A stretch of DNA of 64,000 nt from Clostridium polyendosporum (GTDB taxonomy: Bacteria; Bacillota; Clostridia; Clostridiales; Clostridiaceae): positions 81,109-145,108 of the forward strand of contig NZ_BOPZ01000007.1 in assembly GCF_018332455.1 (NCBI RefSeq). The letters are read 5' to 3'. A program made the position numbers and the translations under genes. The notes under the pieces are model-generated. The model worked only from the letters and a program-made list of their open reading frames with translations. It was not told where the DNA came from and ran no database searches. Shown piece after piece: positions 8,799-15,103 of this stretch (position 1 is the stretch's first letter; each line of letters starts with the position of its first letter).

Positions 8799-9227
8799 TT
8801 AATATTGTTCCCCCATTATATGTATTTTTATAAAAAGACTACAGTCTGTAAATTTACTTCTTAAAAATCCTTTAAACCAGCTAAATTCCTCCATGCCTCT
8901 TAAAGTTATAATCCAAACTCCAGAGTATTTATAAAAATTTAGTTATGATTGTTTTTTATAAGTTGCATATTCCATCTATATTATAAGAATAATGATAATG
9001 CTAATTCTACATTTGTTACAATAATACTATAAATATAAAAAAACTTTTTTAATACTCATTAACTAATTAATACTTTTATTCATATAATAATATTATAGCA
9101 CATTATAAATCTACAACATTTTCCTTGATAATAATATTATTTAAAAATTGATAGAATTTTCTTAATATTTCCACTATTTTTATGATATAATAATATTACA
9201 ATATATTCTATTATAAGAGGTGATTTT
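8799..9227. other. AT-rich intergenic region, no gene seen
   Basis: Divergent intergenic region between the SigI-C/RsgI fusion and a small plus-strand gene. No open frame encoding a sigma-2 region was found on either strand. It holds many AT-rich segments that could serve as promoters, for example TATGATATAATAATATT near 9181, but none has a clear -35 match. Confidence 0.5.
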
Positions 9228-9404
9228 ATGAAAAATAATATCATTTATGTAGACTTTCTCTTTAAGAAAAAAACAATCGCCTTGAAGAAAAGTAAACTTC
9301 TATTTTTGCAACATTTAATTATAAAGATAACACGATTCTTCTCATCAAAGCATTATTCAAAAGAAAACTTAACTCAAATTCGCTCAAAAAACCATATATC
9401 ATAA
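9228..9404 (+). CDS. Hypothetical basic small protein (58 aa)
   Basis: An ORF of 58 codons starting MKNNIIYVDFLFKKKT and ending SKNHIS. It has a strong RBS (AGAGGTGAT, six bases before ATG). The product is very basic and has a central hydrophobic stretch (KLLFLQHLIIKITRFFSS) that could be amphipathic. I recognise no family. It lies 75 bp upstream of ispF on the same strand and could be cotranscribed with it. Support is the RBS and reading frame only. Confidence 0.5.
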   Translation: MKNNIIYVDFLFKKKTIALKKSKLLFLQHLIIKITRFFSSKHYSKENLTQIRSKNHIS

Positions 9405-9479
9405 AATTACTCTTTAAGTATTATAAATTATATTTTCTATGATAAAATACTAATAAAGTATAATTTATGAGGTGATACA

Positions 9480-9947
9480 ATGAGAGTAGGATTAGGGTAC
9501 GATGTGCATAAATTAGTAGAGAACAGAGAATTGATCTTAGGTGGAGTAACTATTCCTTTTGAGAAGGGTTTGCTTGGTCATTCGGATGCAGATGTATTGC
9601 TCCATGCAATTATGGATTCTCTATTAGGAGCTGCAGCTCTTGGAGATATTGGAAAGCATTTTCCGGATAATGATGAAAGATTTAAAGGAGCATCCAGTAT
9701 TATACTATTGAGTCACGTTGAAAACTTATTGAAGGAAAAGAGCTATAACATTATAAATATAGACGCCACAATCATAGCACAAAAACCTAAAATGGCTCCT
9801 TACATTATGCAAATGAGAGAAAATATCGGAAAAACATTAAATATTACTATAGATCAGATTAACATTAAAGCTACAACTGAAGAAGGTTTAGGCTTTACTG
9901 GAAGATGTGAGGGAATCTCTGCACAAAGTATCTGCTTAATAGAGTGA
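9480..9947 (+). CDS. ispF: 2-C-methyl-D-erythritol 2,4-cyclodiphosphate synthase
   Basis: Fifth step of the MEP isoprenoid pathway: converts CDP-methylerythritol 2-phosphate to MEcPP with release of CMP. 155 aa, the normal length. The zinc-binding DVH is in GLGYDVHKL, followed by [34 protein letters not shown] and the C-terminal [17 protein letters not shown]. Start ATG follows GAGGTGATACA. It stands apart from other MEP genes, as is common in clostridia. An intrinsic terminator follows at 9979. Confidence 0.97.
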   Translation: MRVGLGYDVHKLVENRELILGGVTIPFEKGLLGHSDADVLLHAIMDSLLGAAALGDIGKHFPDNDERFKGASSIILLSHVENLLKEKSYNIINIDATIIAQKPKMAPYIMQMRENIGKTLNITIDQINIKATTEEGLGFTGRCEGISAQSICLIE

Positions 9948-9978
9948 TAAAAAATGAGCTTAAGTACTTAATATATAA

Positions 9979-10006
9979 AAACTCCTAATTTTGGGAGTTT
10001 ATTTTG
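9979..10006 (+). terminator. ispF terminator
   Basis: AAACTCC (9979-9985) pairs with GGGAGTTT (9993-10000) around a TAATTTT loop, followed by ATTTTG. Confidence 0.7.
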
Positions 10007-10021
10007 TTTGGTTATTAAATC

Positions 10022-10062
10022 CAAAGAGGTATATCACTACTTTTTTATGATACACCTCTTTT
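10022..10062. terminator. Second hairpin downstream of ispF
   Basis: AAAGAGGTATATCA pairs with TGATACACCTCTTT with one mismatch around a T-rich loop, and TTTTC follows. Probable backup or bidirectional terminator. Confidence 0.45.
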
Positions 10063-10083
10063 CTATAAAACTAATATAATATT

Positions 10084-10120
10084 TTAGCCAGATTTCACTT
10101 TGTGAAATGGCGTAAATAAA
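10084..10120 (-). repeat. Terminator-linked palindromic repeat, copy A
   Basis: Contains ATTTCACTTTGTGAAAT, a hairpin with a 3-nt centre, flanked by AGCCAG and GGCG. Read on the minus strand, it directly follows the terminator of the gene at 10166-10534 (stem GCCTACTGG/CCAGCAGGC, 10121-10143): terminator stem, TTTATTTACGCC, palindrome, CTGGCT. Other copies are at 11203, 13597, 14815, 18041, 49041, 56146 and 61150. Confidence 0.75.
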
Positions 10121-10143
10121 GCCTACTGGTTAAACCAGCAGGC
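10121..10143 (-). terminator. Terminator of the 122-aa protein gene
   Basis: GCCTACTGG and CCAGCAGGC form a 9-bp stem with one mismatch. On the minus strand it is followed by TTTATTT, which is also the beginning of repeat copy A. Confidence 0.65.
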
Positions 10144-10165
10144 AGCTACAGGTATTTTAAAATTA

Positions 10166-10534
10166 CTAAGTATTTCTTAAATGTTCTTTCCTATTCATTT
10201 GCTTTTCTTTTAGATTACTCAAATCTTCACTTGACATATGCTCAGCATTATATTTCATATATGTTTGTGCTTTTTCATAATTCTCTTTTAAGTTTTCTTT
10301 ATCATTTACATTGTAATTGTCACCATAGACTACTTTATTTGTTAAATTATTAATCTCTTCTCTTCTTTCATTTTGAATTCTATCTGCTTGGTGCTTTTGC
10401 TCCTCTGATGTTATATCTTGATTTTGTTCCAAATGTCTCTGTGTTCTAGTATAATTTTCGACAGTCTCTATAATCTGGTTTACTTGGTTTTTAATTTCAC
10501 ATGTTTTAGTTTCACATGGTTTAGTATTACTCAT
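10166..10534 (-). CDS. Hypothetical hydrophilic, coiled-coil-like protein
   Basis: 122-aa protein with no family I recognise. It is rich in Glu, Asn, Gln and Lys, has no hydrophobic segment, and the middle (about residues 15-65 and 80-115) has the pattern of long amphipathic helices, such as IIETVENYTRTQRHLEQNQ. Two Cys occur near the N-terminus (PCETKTCEIK). Start ATG 10534 has AGGAGGT eight bases upstream, and a terminator follows, so it is a single-gene unit. Composition resembles small cytoplasmic or spore-associated proteins of clostridia, but that is only a compositional impression. Confidence 0.75.
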   Translation of the reverse strand: MSNTKPCETKTCEIKNQVNQIIETVENYTRTQRHLEQNQDITSEEQKHQADRIQNERREEINNLTNKVVYGDNYNVNDKENLKENYEKAQTYMKYNAEHMSSEDLSNLKEKQMNRKEHLRNT

Positions 10535-10675
10535 TCCTACTACCTCCTCACAAGGTTGTCACTATTATTTTACTCAAAAAGTAGCATGTAATACTAATAA
10601 ATAATTGCTTACTTTATGTGTTTTAGCCTTAAAATACATTACTATCCAAAAACAAATTTAATTTTAAAAGCAAAA

Positions 10676-10699
10676 AAGCTGTGATATTAATCACAGCTT
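10676..10699 (-). terminator. Terminator of the Gln-Gly-Lys tRNA unit
   Basis: AAGCTGTGAT and ATCACAGCTT form a perfect 10-bp stem with an ATTA loop. On the minus strand it is followed by TTTTTTGCTTTT. Confidence 0.85.
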
Positions 10700-10700
10700 C

Positions 10701-10776
10701 TGGTGCACCATCAGGGATTCGAACCCGGGACACCCTGATTAAGAGTCAGGTGCTCTACCGACTGAGCTAATGGTGC
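10701..10776 (-). tRNA. tRNA-Lys (CTT)
   Basis: 76 nt on the minus strand including encoded CCA. Acceptor GCACCAT/ATGGTGC, D-arm with AGTCGGTA, anticodon loop CTCTTAA (anticodon CTT), T-loop TTCGAAT. Last gene of a three-tRNA unit ending at the hairpin 10676-10699. Confidence 0.96.
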
Positions 10777-10782
10777 ATAAAT

Positions 10783-10856
10783 TGGAGCGGGTGAAGGGAA
10801 TCGAACCCTCGTAACTAGCTTGGAAGGCTAGGGCTCTACCATTGAGCTACACCCGC
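10783..10856 (-). tRNA. tRNA-Gly (TCC)
   Basis: 74 nt with encoded CCA. Acceptor GCGGGTG/CACCCGC, anticodon stem CTAGC/GCTAG with loop CTTCCAA, T-loop TTCGATT. A decayed relative of this gene is at 13220-13291. Confidence 0.96.
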
Positions 10857-10935
10857 ATGTCCTTTAGCACATAACTATTATATATACAGATAAATAGTTT
10901 GTCAATCTTTTTTATTAATTGTAAGTTATTTGAAA

Positions 10936-11010
10936 TGGCTGGGATAGTAGGATTCGAACCTACGAATGCTGGAGTCAGAGTCCAGAGCCTTACCGCTTGG
11001 CGATATCCCA
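10936..11010 (-). tRNA. tRNA-Gln (CTG)
   Basis: 75 nt with encoded CCA. Acceptor TGGGATA/TATCCCA, anticodon stem CTGGA/TCCAG with loop CTCTGAC, anticodon CTG. First gene of the Gln-Gly-Lys unit. Confidence 0.96.
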
Positions 11011-11024
11011 ACGTCTATATTAAA

Positions 11025-11053
11025 ATAATAGCATAATTACAACTTTGTGTAAA
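11025..11053 (-). promoter_or_regulatory. Promoter of the Gln-Gly-Lys tRNA unit
   Basis: Minus strand TTTACA (11048-11053), 17-bp spacer, TATTAT (11025-11030), about 15 bp ahead of tRNA-Gln. Confidence 0.6.
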
Positions 11054-11202
11054 TCAACAAAATACTATTATGTTAAAATTTACTTATATACTACTAAAAT
11101 ATAGTATATGTATTTACTTCAAATTATATTAAGTTATCTAAGCATAATTCTAATATAAATCTCTATAAAATAAAACTAAATAAGAATAAAGCTTGCTCAA
11201 TT

Positions 11203-11246
11203 TTAATTAGATTTCATTTTATGAAATAACAGCGCAAATAAAAAAA
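11203..11246 (-). repeat. Terminator-linked palindromic repeat, copy B
   Basis: Minus strand: terminator T-tract, TTTATTTGCGC, then TTATTTCATAAAATGAAATCTA. Same order as copy A, here behind the terminator of the Arg-Gln tRNA unit. Confidence 0.7.
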
Positions 11247-11268
11247 GCACGAATACTATCGTACTTTT
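11242..11268 (-). terminator. Terminator of the Arg-Gln tRNA unit
   Basis: Minus strand AAGTACGA, loop TAGTAT, TCGTGCTT (one G-T pair) followed by seven T residues in total. Directly abuts tRNA-Gln (TTG). Confidence 0.75.
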
Positions 11269-11343
11269 TGGCTGGGGTGGCAGGATTCGAACCTACGGAT
11301 GACGGAGTCAAAGTCCGTTGCCTTACCACTTGGCCACACCCCA
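11269..11343 (-). tRNA. tRNA-Gln (TTG)
   Basis: 75 nt with encoded CCA. Acceptor TGGGGTG/CACCCCA, anticodon stem CGGA/TCCG with loop CTTTGAC, anticodon TTG. Confidence 0.96.
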
Positions 11344-11348
11344 ATAAT

Positions 11349-11425
11349 TGGTGTGTCTTAAGGGATTCGAACCCCTGGCCTACGGCTTAGAAGGCCGTTG
11401 CTCTATCCAGCTGAGCTAAAGACAC
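11349..11425 (-). tRNA. tRNA-Arg (TCT)
   Basis: 77 nt with encoded CCA. Acceptor GTGTCTT/AAGACAC, anticodon stem CGGC/GCCG with loop CTTCTAA, anticodon TCT. Confidence 0.96.
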
Positions 11426-11445
11426 ATCTCTTTGAGACAAATGTT

Positions 11446-11474
11446 ATTATATAGTGAGCGTTTATAAAAGTCAA
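11446..11474 (-). promoter_or_regulatory. Promoter of the Arg-Gln tRNA unit
   Basis: Minus strand TTGACT (11469-11474), 17-bp spacer, TATAAT (11446-11451), 20 bp ahead of tRNA-Arg. Confidence 0.8.
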
Positions 11475-11520
11475 TAACATTTTAACCCAAATATTATCAT
11501 TCATCTAGATGCATCTATAA

Positions 11521-12195
11521 TTAAACAATTTCTGATAATTCTCTAATTAAAATTCTCTTAAATTTTTCCGCTTTTTCCTTATCTTTATTTATTTCTGAAC
11601 ATAATTTTAGCCATTCTTCTTCACTCATACCAATCTTTTCTTCAAAAGTTGTATCAAAGCTAGTTTGCCGGTTAGTATTAGCTATAAACTCACCAAGCTC
11701 TACAGCATTTCCAAAAACATTTATATATAAAAATCCAGCACTATCTCCATACCAAGTTTTGTTAAATTCCCTTCCAAACTTTTTAAGTTCAGTCATTAAT
11801 TTATTACTAGGAAAATCCCACATATTCTTTATTAGCGAGATCTGTTTCTCTACATCACTAACTTCCTTTTTGGTTAATTTACCACATTTTTTTGCCCTTA
11901 AAATAATTTCATCTACAGTCATATGTGGTATAATAGTAACAACTTTATCTCTACCCTCAATCCATTTATAAAAGGCTTCTGGCATAAAACAATATTGTAT
12001 ATATCCTAAAAGCATTCTAGCATTAGGAATCGGTGTCCACACACTTTCAACACCTGACCTCTTATTAAATATTACATAATGAAGATATACAGTTTTATCA
12101 GTTATTGGTTCACTTTCAAAAATTCTAGATTTTAAAGTTTTATTTAGATTAACAATTTTATTCCAGTAGTCAAAGGAGTTATACGTCATTATCAT
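11521..12195 (-). CDS. Hypothetical protein (224 aa)
   Basis: I recognise no family. The protein has no signal peptide or membrane helix and looks cytoplasmic and mixed alpha/beta. Notable segments are SVWTPIPNARMLLGYIQYCF in the first half and a charged helical C-terminus (EEWLKLCSEINKDKEKAEKF). I chose ATG 12195, which has AAAGGATG six to eight bases upstream; an in-frame ATG at 12213 lies before that RBS. It is a single-gene unit between the tRNA-Arg promoter and a divergent HNH gene. Function unknown. Confidence 0.75.
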   Translation of the reverse strand: MIMTYNSFDYWNKIVNLNKTLKSRIFESEPITDKTVYLHYVIFNKRSGVESVWTPIPNARMLLGYIQYCFMPEAFYKWIEGRDKVVTIIPHMTVDEIILRAKKCGKLTKKEVSDVEKQISLIKNMWDFPSNKLMTELKKFGREFNKTWYGDSAGFLYINVFGNAVELGEFIANTNRQTSFDTTFEEKIGMSEEEWLKLCSEINKDKEKAEKFKRILIRELSEIV

Positions 12196-12397
12196 ATAAC
12201 CACATCCTTTCATTTTCCACAGGAAAATTCTAACATTATAATTATATTATATTTTAACTTATAATGCAATACTAAAAACCACATTGCACTGCAACTACTC
12301 CTTGTTATTTTGTTAATATCTAACACAAAATATTAACTTGATTGAATATTCTGTTTATGCTATCTTATAATTAAAAAGAAGGTAAGGAGGAGATTTA

Positions 12398-12799
12398 TTG
12401 TATCGCTGTGAAATATGCGGAGCACAAGCTGATATACATCATATAATATATAAAAGTGAAGGCGGTTTAGATTTTGAGCTGAATTATAAGTATCTCTGCC
12501 CTAATCATCACCGCGGAAAAAATGGTCCTCACCGCAATAAAGAAGTTGATTTAAAATACAAGATTGAGCTCCAAGAAAGTTTAGAAAGACTGTTAACTGA
12601 AGAGTATTATTCCCCAGAAGAATTATTTTACACGCTAAAGATACGTAAAAATCTCTTGAAAAAGTTAACTAAGAACTTGAAACTTTATAAAGAGGGGTAT
12701 AAATCTAAAGATATAGCATATGCATTAATGGGAAATAAATTTTATTCTACTGAAATGTTAGAAGATTTTATGTTGGAAAAACTTCTTTCAAACTATTGA
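12398..12799 (+). CDS. HNH-family endonuclease-like protein
   Basis: 133-aa compact protein. The N-terminal half has the zinc-ribbon/HNH pattern: CEICGA, then IHHIIYKSEGGLDFE, an Asn in LNYKYLCPNHHRG, consistent with the His-Asn-His metal finger and two CxxC/CxxH zinc ligands. The C-terminal half is a helical, Lys-rich segment (KLTKNLKLYKEGYKSKDIAYAL) that might bind DNA. Initiation is at TTG 12398, preceded by AAGGAGGAG. Stand-alone HNH proteins of this size occur widely in Firmicutes and phages; there is no adjacent methylase, so it is not an obvious restriction system. Cellular role unknown. Confidence 0.82.
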   Translation: MYRCEICGAQADIHHIIYKSEGGLDFELNYKYLCPNHHRGKNGPHRNKEVDLKYKIELQESLERLLTEEYYSPEELFYTLKIRKNLLKKLTKNLKLYKEGYKSKDIAYALMGNKFYSTEMLEDFMLEKLLSNY

Positions 12800-12891
12800 T
12801 TACTAATATCCTCATTAATACTTGTTATAATCATAAAAGTTCTATAATAAAAATGAATAGTATTTTATATAAAATATTTTTATATACTGCA

Positions 12892-12923
12892 AAAAAGCAT
12901 GAACATTTATGTTCATGCTTTTT
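12892..12923. terminator. Bidirectional terminator
   Basis: AAAAAGCATGAAC (12892-12904) pairs with GTTCATGCTTTTT (12911-12923) around ATTTAT. It can end the HNH gene on the plus strand and the Leu-Gly tRNA unit on the minus strand. Confidence 0.8.
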
Positions 12924-12971
12924 ATAAATAAAATTAATATTCGTAGTAATATATATTCCTTAAAAGTCATC

Positions 12972-13046
12972 TGGAGCGGAAGACGGGATTCGAACCCGCA
13001 ACTTTCACCTTGGCAAGGTGACACTCTACCATTGAGTCACTTCCGC
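12972..13046 (-). tRNA. tRNA-Gly (GCC)
   Basis: 75 nt with encoded CCA. Acceptor GCGGAAG/CTTCCGC, anticodon stem CACC/GGTG with loop TTGCCAA, anticodon GCC. Confidence 0.95.
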
Positions 13047-13059
13047 ATATTTTTTTAAT

Positions 13060-13143
13060 TGGTGCAGGTGAAGGGAGTCGAACCCCCACGCCGTAGGCGC
13101 TAGATCCTAAGTCTAGTGCGTCTGCCAATTCCGCCACACCTGC
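13060..13143 (-). tRNA. tRNA-Leu (TAG)
   Basis: 84 nt with encoded CCA and a long variable arm. Acceptor GCAGGTG/CACCTGC, anticodon stem CTAGA/TCTAG with loop CTTAGGA, anticodon TAG. Confidence 0.95.
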
Positions 13144-13159
13144 ACGTCTTATAAATTAT

Positions 13160-13187
13160 ATTATATACGATTTTAAAATAAAATCAA
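13160..13187 (-). promoter_or_regulatory. Promoter of the Leu-Gly tRNA unit
   Basis: Minus strand TTGATT (13182-13187), 16-bp spacer, TATAAT (13160-13165), 16 bp ahead of tRNA-Leu. Confidence 0.65.
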
Positions 13188-13219
13188 TAGCTTTTTACTA
13201 TATTATTTATGGGGGATAT

Positions 13220-13291
13220 CTAGCGGGTGAAGGGGATAAAGTTCAATAATAAATCTATAATGTCACAAAACATCAATATGGATACACCCGC
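13220..13291 (-). pseudogene. Decayed tRNA-Gly(TCC)-like sequence
   Basis: Read on the minus strand it begins GCGGGTGTA and ends CCCCTTCACCCGCT, the same ends as tRNA-Gly (TCC) at 10783-10856, and the span from GCGGGTG to CACCCGC is 69 nt against 71 nt. Between the ends, D-arm, anticodon stem and T-loop are gone: no TTCGA and no anticodon stem. CCA reads AGA. The acceptor stem alone is kept. Confidence 0.6.
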
Positions 13292-13596
13292 AAAACTATT
13301 CAGTAACTAACCTACCATATTATTCTACACAAATTTCCTTATTTCGTCAAGTTTAATTTATAACTTTCAACAAAAAAGTCTATTACATCTCACAATTAAC
13401 ATATTTCACAACTGGTTATATTTTAATATTTCGTTTTTTTTAAATATCAAACTATAAAATATAATGTTATTTAATTTTTTTCACAAAAATTAATTCTCTA
13501 ACGACAAAATACAAACAACCTTTATATTAACCCTTTTTTACGTAACTTATAAATATGCAACTTCTTATAAAACAAATCTGAACATACATAAGACCT
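13292..13596. other. AT-rich intergenic region, no gene seen
   Basis: About 300 bp of very AT-rich DNA between the decayed tRNA and repeat copy C. I see no RBS-preceded ORF or RNA fold. Confidence 0.5.
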
Positions 13597-13636
13597 ACTC
13601 AAATTCTACTTTATGAAATAGCAGAAAATAAAAAAA
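13597..13636 (-). repeat. Terminator-linked palindromic repeat, copy C
   Basis: Minus strand: hairpin ATCCAC/GTGGAT (13635-13651), T-tract, TTATTTTCTGC, TATTTCATAAAGTAGAATTTGA. Same order as copies A and B, more diverged. Confidence 0.6.
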
Positions 13637-13651
13637 TCCACTCCGTGGATT
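13635..13651 (-). terminator. Short hairpin with T-tract beside repeat copy C
   Basis: AATCCAC and GTGGATT around a 3-nt loop, seven T residues following on the minus strand. It lies 57 bp downstream of the tRNA-Gly (CCC) terminator. Confidence 0.5.
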
Positions 13652-13707
13652 GTGTTATTAGTTATCCTTAACTTGACGATTTTATAATTTCCTATAGAGT
13701 AAAAAAA

Positions 13708-13726
13708 AAGTAGCATAAGCTACTTT
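13708..13726 (-). terminator. Terminator of tRNA-Gly (CCC)
   Basis: AAGTAGC and GCTACTT with an ATAA loop, then nine T residues on the minus strand, abutting the tRNA 3' end. Confidence 0.85.
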
Positions 13727-13800
13727 GGAGCGGCAAACGGGATTCGAACCCGCAGCCTTCACCTTGGGAAGGTGACACTCTGCCATTGAGTTATTGCCGC
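13726..13800 (-). tRNA. tRNA-Gly (CCC)
   Basis: 75 nt with encoded CCA. Acceptor GCGGCAA/TTGCCGC, anticodon stem CACC/GGTG with loop TTCCCAA, anticodon CCC. Own promoter and terminator. Confidence 0.94.
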
Positions 13801-13814
13801 ATAATTCTAATACT

Positions 13815-13843
13815 ATTGTAGCATTTAATTGATTTTATGTAAA
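13815..13843 (-). promoter_or_regulatory. Promoter of tRNA-Gly (CCC)
   Basis: Minus strand TTTACA (13838-13843), 17-bp spacer, TACAAT (13815-13820), 14 bp ahead of the tRNA. Confidence 0.65.
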
Positions 13844-14115
13844 TATATTACACTTAAATATTTACAATTTCACTAACAATTTTCAACTATCATTCATAAA
13901 TTATATAGTATGAAAATATCATGTAATTTAATAAAATTAGTAAATATATTTAACTTAAATTGGATTAAAATTTAATTAAACAATTTTTTGTTAACTATTT
14001 AATAACTTTTCAAAAACCAAATTGTTATTTTATTACACTTGTGGTAAAATATCCTCATAAAGTAGTGATTTCCTTAATATAATTCAACATGAATAAATTA
14101 TCGGGGGGAGTAAGA

Positions 14116-14379
14116 ATGAAGAACTTGGATGAAATTTTATTAGAGGAAGCCAAAAAAGCTATCACCGAGTTGAACAAAGATCATGCTCAAATCTCTACAA
14201 TTAAAATCATTGAAAAAATCACCGGTCTGCCTTATAGCCTTTCCTACTCTACAAACAATATAGGATTAGCTGGATTCTTAAGTGCACATCAAAAAGAACT
14301 CGGAATTGAATTCCTGAACTATGAACACGTCACCATTAACAACCATAAAACATCAACAGTAATTTGGAGGCTAATGTAA
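14116..14379 (+). CDS. Hypothetical small protein (87 aa)
   Basis: Unrecognised 87-aa soluble protein. I use ATG 14116 because GGGGGGAG lies five bases upstream; the ATG at 14089 has none. The first half is helical (LDEILLEEAKKAITELNKDH), followed by a segment ISTIKIIEKITGLPYSL that might form a small helix-turn-helix-like fold, and a beta-rich end (HVTINNHKTSTVIWRLM), which together could be a winged helix. That is a guess from pattern only. It is an isolated gene upstream of the thrS T-box leader. Confidence 0.65.
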   Translation: MKNLDEILLEEAKKAITELNKDHAQISTIKIIEKITGLPYSLSYSTNNIGLAGFLSAHQKELGIEFLNYEHVTINNHKTSTVIWRLM

Positions 14380-14535
14380 TAAACATATGTCGACTTAACT
14401 TGATATACCTAAATTATGTAGTATTACAAATTAACTTAAAAGTTATCTGAATTACTTTGTTATTTCATTAACTATCGCACTAATATTTGTAAAAATTAGT
14501 TGTAAATATCAACCTATTGCTAGTTTTATTTGATA

Positions 14536-14564
14536 TTGACATACAGATAAAATAAACTTATAAT
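14536..14564 (+). promoter_or_regulatory. thrS promoter
   Basis: Perfect consensus TTGACA (14536-14541), 17-bp spacer, TATAAT (14559-14564). Transcription would start near 14571, about 23 bp before the T-box leader. Confidence 0.85.
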
Positions 14565-14593
14565 TAACTAAAGTAAAATATATTTTAAAAACA

Positions 14594-14822
14594 CTATGAA
14601 GAGAAGAGTAAGCTTTGGTACATTTACAGAGAGAGAATACATATGGTGTAAGTATTCTTAAGTGGAATTAGCTGAAAACCACCTCTGAGTGACTCTAATA
14701 AAGTCCGTTAATTACGTTATAATTGCTTAAGTGGCCTGTTTCAATAGGCAATTTGGGTGGAACCACGGGAAAACTATACTCTCGTCCCTTTTCATTAGTA
14801 AAAGGGATGAGAGTTTTTTATT
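14594..14822 (+). ncRNA. T-box leader controlling thrS
   Basis: Begins with the usual TGAAGAGAAGAGTA start and contains the T-box core GGGTGGAACCACGGG (14755-14769), which pairs with the CCA end of uncharged tRNA. The terminator is ACTCTCGTCCCTTTT paired with AAAAGGGATGAGAGT (14778-14814) and a run of six T. Candidate specifier codons are ACC (near 14680) and ACT (near 14693), both threonine, matching the downstream gene. Low charged tRNA-Thr should switch the leader to antitermination. Confidence 0.93.
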
Positions 14823-14986
14823 TGCTCCCATTTAACAAAGTGAAATCTGGCTCAAGGGATAGATATACAATCTAATAAGTAAATTAAAGCATTGCACGTC
14901 GAGGCTATTTTCATGAATTATTTAAGTATTGAAGTTGTGTATCTTTAATAGGTTCAATGCCTATTAAATCTACTTTTAGCAATTAC
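14815..14986 (+). repeat. Terminator-linked palindromic repeat, copy D (long form)
   Basis: Starts at the T-tract of the T-box terminator: TTTATTTGCTCC, CATTTAACAAAGTGAAATCTGGCT, then about 130 bp more including ATTTAAGTATTGAAGTTG and TTTTAGCAATTAC. The longer part is shared with copy H at 61150-61371. It separates the T-box from thrS and so lengthens the thrS 5' UTR. Confidence 0.65.
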
Positions 14987-15103
14987 TACTAAGATAAAAA
15001 AATTAAACATCTAAATTAAATTAAGTATTAACCCTTAATACATATTTTTTCAATTAAACTTAATTATAAACTTATTTATGTATTAAAAGAAAGGAGATTT
15101 AAA

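Noticed and set aside
12398..12799. HNH gene as part of a restriction or phage packaging module
   Set aside because: No methylase, terminase or other phage gene adjoins it; it lies among tRNAs and chromosomal genes.
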